From positions 2,976,558-2,996,036 of the forward strand of contig NC_017059.1 in the NCBI RefSeq assembly GCF_000284415.1: DNA of 19,479 nucleotides, written 5' to 3'. A model generated the notes under the pieces. The model worked only from the letters and a program-made list of their open reading frames with translations. It did not search any database and had not been told where the DNA came from. Shown piece by piece: positions 15,104 through 19,479 of this stretch (position 1 is the first letter of the stretch; the number at the start of each line of letters is the position of its first letter). This stretch comes from Pararhodospirillum photometricum DSM 122. Lineage in GTDB: Bacteria; Pseudomonadota; Alphaproteobacteria; Rhodospirillales; Rhodospirillaceae. The position numbers and the translations under genes are program-made.

Positions 15104-16134
15104 GTTCCCTCGCTCTGGCGGGGCTGGCTGGCGCTGCCTTCATCGCTCGCCTGATCCTGCTTGTCCTTGATCCCCTCCCCTTGGCCCCGGGCGACATCGC
15201 CTTGGCCAAGGCCTTGGCCTCGCTGGGCGCGGTTGTCCTGCCCGCCAGCGCCGAGGACGCCTTAAGCGCCATCGTGACCCACGGCAGCGGCGTCTGGCCA
15301 CGGCTGCCCGGCCTGCTGGCCCTCACCGCGGCGGGATGGGGCTTGGGCCGCCTGGGGACACGGCTCTACGATGCCCGCGCGGGCCTGCTCGCCGCCCTCC
15401 TGTTTCTCACCCTGCCCGGGGTCTCCCTGGCCGCAGCCCAGACCACCGTGGCGTCGGTCTTGCCCTTGCTGTGGCTTCTGGGGGTGGCGTCCCTGCTGCA
15501 CGCCTTGCAAACCGATACCCTGGCGGGGTGGCTTGGCCTGGGGGTGTGCCTGGGCGTCGGCTTGGGCCTAAGCCCCACCACCGCGCTGTTTTTCCCCTGC
15601 CTCTTGCTGTACGCCCTGATCTCCCCGGAAACCTATTCCCTGGGGCGGCGGCGCGGGGTCTGGCTGGCGCTGGCCCCAGGCCTCATCCTGACCGCGCCGG
15701 GCTTGGCCCAGCTCGCGCCCTTGGCCCCCACCCCCGGCACCGCCCTGGCCTTTGCCCTCAGCGTGGCGCTGTTGTTGGGGCCACTGACCCTGGTCTTGGC
15801 GCTGGCGCCTTGGTCGCGCCACCGCACCGCCGACGACCGCCGCCGGCAAGGGTACAGAGCCCGCCTTCTCCTGGCCTTCAGCGCGCCGCTCCTGGCCGGA
15901 CTGGTGGGACTGGCCGCCCTCAACCAAGCCCCGGCCCCGGATCTGGCCTTGCCGGCTGGCCTGGGCTTGGCGCTACTGATCGCCAGTGCCTTGGGCCCCC
16001 GCGCCCGGGGGCGGTGGATCATTGCCGGCGTGGTGCTGGTCCATATCGGCTTGGGGGCGTGGCTGCTTCATGGGGCAGCGGCGGGGACCCTTGATCCCGT
16101 GCGTGCTCTTGGAGCGCTTTCCCTTCCTTTTTGA
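15100..16134 (+). CDS. Polytopic membrane protein, GT-C/ArnT-like (unassigned)
   Basis: A 344-residue, extremely Leu/Ala/Gly-rich membrane protein with about eight to nine helices. The segment LGRLGTRLYDARAGLLAALL and FLTLPGVSLAAAQTT resembles the helix 3-4 region of the PMT/ArnT (GT39/GT83) glycosyltransferase family, which moves sugars from polyprenyl carriers to lipids or proteins. The family's catalytic acidic pair in the first periplasmic loop (DE..Y type) is not seen; that loop reads PGDIALAKALASLGAVVLPA. The protein is also short, lacking the usual C-terminal soluble domain. It may be a degenerate or specialised GT-C protein. It overlaps lptG by 4 nt and is followed after 15 bp by a PAP2 phosphatase, so a role in lipid A or carrier-lipid chemistry is plausible but inferred. 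Confidence 0.6.
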   Translation: MSSLALAGLAGAAFIARLILLVLDPLPLAPGDIALAKALASLGAVVLPASAEDALSAIVTHGSGVWPRLPGLLALTAAGWGLGRLGTRLYDARAGLLAALLFLTLPGVSLAAAQTTVASVLPLLWLLGVASLLHALQTDTLAGWLGLGVCLGVGLGLSPTTALFFPCLLLYALISPETYSLGRRRGVWLALAPGLILTAPGLAQLAPLAPTPGTALAFALSVALLLGPLTLVLALAPWSRHRTADDRRRQGYRARLLLAFSAPLLAGLVGLAALNQAPAPDLALPAGLGLALLIASALGPRARGRWIIAGVVLVHIGLGAWLLHGAAAGTLDPVRALGALSLPF

Positions 16135-16149
16135 TCACGAGCCCAGCCC

Positions 16150-16839
16150 ATGAGCCTTTCGTCTCTTTCGCGGACTCGGTCCGTCGTCGGCCTGGGGCTT
16201 GGCGCCCTGGGTGTGGTCGCCCTCAGCGGGGCTCCGGGAATCGACCTTTGGGTGGCCGGCTTGTTTTTCGATCCCGTGACGCGGGCTTTTCCCCCGTCGT
16301 CCTCGCTGTGGGCCCGCACCGCCATTGAAGGCGCCCCGTGGCTGGTCTATGGCGTCTTGATCGGTGTGACGACCTACAGCGCACTGGCCGCCGGTTTGCG
16401 CTTGCCCTTCGCCCGGCTCGACCGGCGACGGCTCGCGTTCTTGTACGGCTCGTTGCTGCTGGGCCCCGGCCTTCTCGTCAATCTTGTGTTCAAGAACCAC
16501 TGGGGCCGGGCCCGCCCCCGGGCCTTGGAGCTCTTCGGCGGCGAGGCTCTGTTCACCCCGGCTCTGGTGCCCAGCGATCAGTGCCTCACCAATTGCTCGT
16601 TTCCCTCGGGCCATGCGGCCCTGGGGTTTTGGGTCACGGCCCTGGCCCTGGTGGTCCCGGCGCGCTGGCGAGCGCAGGCGTGGACGGCGGCTCTAATTTT
16701 TGGGGGGCTGGTCGGCGGGTCGCGCCTCGTGGTCGGCGCACACTTTCTGTCCGATACCTTGGCGTCGGCCGTGCTGGTCATCGGTCTTAACATTGCCCTC
16801 TATCGGTCGATGACCGCTGTCCCGCGGACCACCGGGTGA
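16150..16839 (+). CDS. PAP2-superfamily membrane phosphatase
   Basis: A 229-residue integral membrane phosphatase with all three catalytic signatures: KNHWGRARP (115-123), CSFPSGHA with the general acid His155, and GSRLVVGAHFLSD with nucleophile His198 and Asp202. Around six helices flank them. Family members dephosphorylate undecaprenyl diphosphate, phosphatidic acid or phosphatidylglycerol phosphate, or remove lipid A phosphates (LpxE/LpxF). The neighbourhood (lptG, GT-C-like gene) favours a lipid A or carrier-lipid substrate, but the substrate cannot be read from sequence. The ATG at 16150 has only a weak site (CACGAGCC). It is the last gene of the lptG unit, with a palindrome 14 bp after the stop. 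Confidence 0.88.
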   Translation: MSLSSLSRTRSVVGLGLGALGVVALSGAPGIDLWVAGLFFDPVTRAFPPSSSLWARTAIEGAPWLVYGVLIGVTTYSALAAGLRLPFARLDRRRLAFLYGSLLLGPGLLVNLVFKNHWGRARPRALELFGGEALFTPALVPSDQCLTNCSFPSGHAALGFWVTALALVVPARWRAQAWTAALIFGGLVGGSRLVVGAHFLSDTLASAVLVIGLNIALYRSMTAVPRTTG

Positions 16840-16852
16840 GGGACGAGGGGGT

Positions 16853-16885
16853 CTGGGGAGGCCGCGCCTCCCCAGCCTTGCTTTT
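16853..16885 (+). terminator. Intrinsic terminator after the PAP2 gene
   Basis: A perfect 10-bp stem, CTGGGGAGGC / GCCTCCCCAG, with a CGC loop (16853-16875), followed by CCTTGCTTTT. It ends the lptG unit and is also placed to terminate the convergent lipoprotein gene. A near-identical palindrome occurs at 17128-17151. Confidence 0.75.
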
Positions 16886-17102
16886 ACGGCGCCGGCGCCG
16901 TTGCCGTATAGCCCCGGGCGCACTCGGGAGCCTTTTCCACAGCGGCGTGGAACTCGCCCAAGGTTGGCGCGCTGACCACCACGCTCTGTCCGCCGAGCTG
17001 GCAGGTGGTGGACCAGACATGGGACAGGCGCACCGTCTGGGCATTGGAACTGGCACAGGCCGACAGCCCCGCCACCATCACAACAACACAAAGCGTCTTC
17101 AT
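16884..17102 (-). CDS. Small lipoprotein, unknown function
   Basis: A 72-residue product from ATG 17102 with a lipoprotein signal: MKTLCVVVMVAGLSAC, lipobox GLSAC, acylated Cys 16. The mature part (ASSNAQTVRLSHVWSTTCQL and GGQSVVVSAPTLGEFHAAVE) contains two further Cys and ends GYTATAPAP. GGGAAGAT lies 6 bp before the ATG. I do not recognise a family. The signal sequence and coding-like composition support it as a real gene; its size and isolation between two palindromes keep confidence moderate. The stop codon overlaps the T-rich tail of the 16853-16885 terminator. Confidence 0.65.
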   Translation of the reverse strand: MKTLCVVVMVAGLSACASSNAQTVRLSHVWSTTCQLGGQSVVVSAPTLGEFHAAVEKAPECARGYTATAPAP

Positions 17103-17127
17103 CGAAAGATCTTCCCGTTCGAGGGGT

Positions 17128-17161
17128 CTGGGGAGGTCCGCGCCTCCCCAGCCTTTCTCTT
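17128..17161 (+). repeat. Second copy of the CTGGGGAGG palindrome
   Basis: CTGGGGAGG / CCTCCCCAG with a 6-nt loop TCCGCG (17128-17151), then CCTTTCTCTT. It shares the flanks GGTCTGGGGAGG and GCGCCTCCCCAGCCTT with the copy at 16851-16879. The T-rich side serves the plus strand, yet no plus-strand gene ends here; on the minus strand it directly follows the hemY stop. It could terminate hemY weakly, or be a dispersed palindromic repeat. Confidence 0.65.
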
Positions 17162-18483
17162 TAAGCGTCGGGCTGGGGCAAGGCGGGCCGCGTCGTGCGC
17201 CGCCAGCCAATGGTGCCCAACGCCCCGCAAGAGGAGCACACCGGATCCCAGCGGCTGTGGGTGGTTCCACAGCGCTCGCAGGTCCAGGCTTCGTCGGGCT
17301 CGGCCGACAGGGCGTGGAGCAGCCACTGGTTGGCCAGGGCCAGATCCTGGTTTTCCCCTTCTTCCAACTGAGCGACGAGACGGCACACCTCGGGCGACGG
17401 CTTGACGCGCACCAGGGGATCAAGCGCTTGGCGGGCCTGCCCCCACAGCCGGGCGGCGAGGGCGGCCCGGGCGAGAGCGATGCGGCTTTGCGGCGCCTCG
17501 GGCGTGCTGGCGACCAGGGTCTCCACCCGCTGCAAGCGCTTGAGGGGATCGCCGTCATCGTCAATGGACAGATACAGCTCGGCAATGTCCGGCTGGGGCT
17601 GGGAGCGCCACAGGGCTTCCAGCATTTGCTGGGCCTTGCGGCCCTTGCCCTCGGCGAGCAGCAGGCGCGCCGCGATCAAGGTGGCCTCGATCAAGCCGGG
17701 GTCCAGCATCAAGGCCTGCTGGACTAGACGCTGGGCCTGGGCCGGAGCGCCCAGGGCGATGACGTGACGGGCCTGGGCGGTCAGCAGGGCGGCCTTGACA
17801 TAGCGCTGGGGATCGTCGGCCCGACCCGAGCGACCGGCCCGGCCCGACCACCGGCCCAAAACCATCATGGCCTCTTCCCACTGCCCGCGCCGGACCAGGA
17901 TCGGGAGCAAGGTCCCGCTCGCCCAGGGCGCGGTGACGCCCGCGGCCACGCCCTCGCGGGCCATGGCGAGAACGGTGTCCTCGTCGCCCGCAGCCTGGGC
18001 CAGATCCATCAGGCCACGCCGCCCGACCGCGCGAAACTTGGGGTTTTCGCGCAAGGCGTTGAACATGTCGCGGGCTTTTTCGGTATCGCCCTGGGCGGCG
18101 GCGGTTTCGGCGGCCAGGAGTTGAGCGCCCACGGCATCGGGCAGCAGCCGCTCGACCTCGCGCAGGGCCTTGCGGGCCAGGGGCAGGTCGCCGCCGCGCA
18201 CGGCGGCCAGCCCCTCACCCAAGAGCAGGCCGGCACGCTTCAAGCGACGCTCATGCAGGCCGCGGCCGAAAAAGCCGGGCAGGCGGCGCACGCCGCCGTA
18301 GAGGCGATAGACCAGCAAGATGACGCCAATCAAGATCAGCAGCGCCACCAGACTGAGCGACGCCGTGGTCTCGAGGTGCCAGCCGATCCAATCGACGGTC
18401 AGCGCGCCCGGGTTGTTGGCCAACCCAACGGCGACCCCCACCAGCAAAGCGGTAAACAGAAGGAAGAGCAGAAAGCGGGTCAT
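17161..18483 (-). CDS. hemY: HemY-domain TPR membrane protein with C-terminal zinc ribbon
   Basis: A 440-residue protein from ATG 18483 (site AAGGATGAGG). Membrane helices lie at about 3-21 and 42-61 (FLLFLLFTALLVGVAVGLA; LSLVALLILIGVILLVYRLY), followed by the HemY signature GGVRRLPGFFGRGLHERRLKRA and a TPR-like helical domain. HemY of this type is named from its place in haem gene clusters and is not protoporphyrinogen oxidase; its exact role is unsettled. The C-terminus carries a Cys4 zinc-ribbon motif, WTCERCGTTHSRWDPVCSSC, followed by GALGTIGWRR, resembling the rubredoxin-like tail of LapB. The start lies 4 bp after the stop of the mitofilin-like gene, so the pair is an operon. The symbol follows family usage. 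Confidence 0.88.
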   Translation of the reverse strand: MTRFLLFLLFTALLVGVAVGLANNPGALTVDWIGWHLETTASLSLVALLILIGVILLVYRLYGGVRRLPGFFGRGLHERRLKRAGLLLGEGLAAVRGGDLPLARKALREVERLLPDAVGAQLLAAETAAAQGDTEKARDMFNALRENPKFRAVGRRGLMDLAQAAGDEDTVLAMAREGVAAGVTAPWASGTLLPILVRRGQWEEAMMVLGRWSGRAGRSGRADDPQRYVKAALLTAQARHVIALGAPAQAQRLVQQALMLDPGLIEATLIAARLLLAEGKGRKAQQMLEALWRSQPQPDIAELYLSIDDDGDPLKRLQRVETLVASTPEAPQSRIALARAALAARLWGQARQALDPLVRVKPSPEVCRLVAQLEEGENQDLALANQWLLHALSAEPDEAWTCERCGTTHSRWDPVCSSCGALGTIGWRRTTRPALPQPDA

Positions 18484-18487
18484 GGCC

Positions 18488-19479
18488 TCATCCTTCCGTG
18501 TTGCCGGGGTCGCTGGCCCGGGCCGCACCCACCTCGGCCACCGCAAGCGAGGTCAGGTCGGAAAGCGCCGCCTCGGCGATCAGACGATTGGCCACAGCGT
18601 CGGTCCAGGGCTTGGCGGCTTCGGCGGCCTTGCCGTCCAGACCCTCCAAGATGAGCTTGGCGCCGGCCAAGTCGTTTTCGGCCACCAGCCGCTCGGCGCG
18701 GGCCAGGAGGACCAGCGGGGTGGCCTGAGCGGCGGCATCGTCGGTGCGGCGCACGAGGACCACGGTGGAAAGGGCGCCCACGGTGCGATCGACCCACGAG
18801 TCGCTCTCGGAAAGGGCGACGGCCTTGGTCACGGCGTTGGCCATGTCCTTGAAGCGCTCGCGCAAGATGGCACGCGAGACCACGCCGGTGTCGGCCAGCG
18901 GGCTCAAGGGAGCGAGCGCGGTCGTGAAGGCGTCGCGGTCGCCAACGATGGCCTCGACGGTGCGCAACTGATCCAAGAAGGGCTCGCCCCGGTCGGCGGC
19001 TTCGCGGGCCTGGGCCACCGAGAGCAGCAGGGCCAAGGCCACGGTGCGCCGGGTCAGGGTTTGACGGGCGATCTTCTCGATCTCGGTCACGCGATCGGCC
19101 AGCGAGAGAACGTTGGACGGCGCCACCATCGCGGCATTGAGGGTATCGACCCGGCTCTGGACACGCCGGATCTGATCATAGAGATACGCGCTGGCGGTTT
19201 CGCTGAGCGGCCCGGTGAGGTCAACCTTGACACCGGCGTTTTCGGCCAGCTTGCGCACCTCGGCCAGCTCGCTTTCCAAGGAGGCGACGCGGGCGTTGGC
19301 CGAGGACAAGGCGCTGGACAGGCTGGAGGCTTCGCTCTCCAGGGCCACAACGCGCGGCTCCTCGGGCTTGAAGGGCAGGTCGGGCACCTCGGCGCGGTAG
19401 GGCTCGGGAATCTGGTTGCGCCACCAGGAGTAGGACCCAGGCACCGCCAGCGCCGTAAAGACGAGCAGCAGCAGCATCA
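18488..19479 (-). CDS. Mitofilin/Mic60-like inner-membrane protein, 5' end beyond window
   Basis: About 330 visible residues. A membrane helix LLLLLVFTALAVPGSYSWW starts at the window edge, so the true N-terminus is outside. A periplasmic coiled coil follows (ALESEASSLSSALSSANARV, ASLESELAEVRKLAENAGVK), then a helical C-terminal mitofilin region with SVAQAREAADRGEPFLDQLR, LRERFKDMANAVTKAV and LLARAERLVAENDLAGAKLI. In alphaproteobacteria these Mic60 relatives sit beside haem genes and hemY, as here, and have been linked to intracytoplasmic membrane shape. Transmembrane helix plus coiled coil plus adjacency to hemY support the call; a HemX-type name is also used for this family. Confidence 0.82.
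   Translation of the reverse strand, partial: MLLLLVFTALAVPGSYSWWRNQIPEPYRAEVPDLPFKPEEPRVVALESEASSLSSALSSANARVASLESELAEVRKLAENAGVKVDLTGPLSETASAYLYDQIRRVQSRVDTLNAAMVAPSNVLSLADRVTEIEKIARQTLTRRTVALALLLSVAQAREAADRGEPFLDQLRTVEAIVGDRDAFTTALAPLSPLADTGVVSRAILRERFKDMANAVTKAVALSESDSWVDRTVGALSTVVLVRRTDDAAAQATPLVLLARAERLVAENDLAGAKLILEGLDGKAAEAAKPWTDAVANRLIAEAALSDLTSLAVAEVGAARASDPGNTEG

Noticed and set aside
17764..18654. Plus-strand open frame opposite hemY
   Set aside because: Gln/Gly/Ala-rich shadow of hemY with no recognisable motif.
1..19479. CRISPR arrays, tRNA or rRNA genes
   Set aside because: No regularly spaced repeats and no recognisable tRNA or rRNA sequence were seen on reading both strands.

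Overview
The window looks like a GC-rich alphaproteobacterial chromosome, most likely a Rhodospirillales purple bacterium of the Rhodospirillum/Pararhodospirillum type. This rests on the gene families and order (a hemY-type gene next to a mitofilin/Mic60-like gene, yfgM-bamB-der, lptG). The genus is an inference and no database was searched.

Positions 1 to about 7.74 kb are accessory DNA made almost entirely of mobile-element debris. From the left there is a serine recombinase cut by the window edge, then two directly repeated IS256-family remnants with the 5' end of an IS630-family element between them. Next comes an AT-richer gene for a TPR protein with a C-terminal glycosyltransferase-like domain, bracketed by inverted copies of a 22-bp IS256-type end. 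It is followed by a remnant in which an IS630 transposase is fused in frame to an ISL3-like C-terminus, a decayed DegT-family sugar aminotransferase, an IS630-family element with one in-frame stop, and two opposed IS5-family fragments. Last is a prophage scrap: a lambda gpD-like decoration gene and a truncated gpE-like capsid gene. The TPR-glycosyltransferase and the DegT relic suggest that a surface-sugar or protein-glycosylation locus once stood here.

Positions 7.76 to 19.48 kb are core chromosome. On the minus strand lies an operon of a YfgM-like TPR membrane protein, the BamB lipoprotein and the Der GTPase. The der reading frame is broken by one extra base in a homopolymer near its 5' end, probably a sequence error because der is normally essential. 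On the plus strand a secreted Cache-domain protein and a methyl-accepting chemotaxis protein form a likely two-gene unit, followed by lptG, a polytopic GT-C-like membrane protein and a PAP2 phosphatase (lipopolysaccharide export and lipid modification). A small lipoprotein gene sits between two nearly identical palindromes. The window ends with a minus-strand pair, a mitofilin/Mic60-like protein (cut by the right edge) and a HemY-domain protein with a C-terminal zinc ribbon.

The core genes mostly serve the envelope: BamB and YfgM in outer-membrane protein biogenesis, LptG in LPS transport, PAP2 in lipid dephosphorylation, and Mic60-like/HemY in membrane architecture and haem-related functions. 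No tRNA, rRNA or CRISPR array was recognised.
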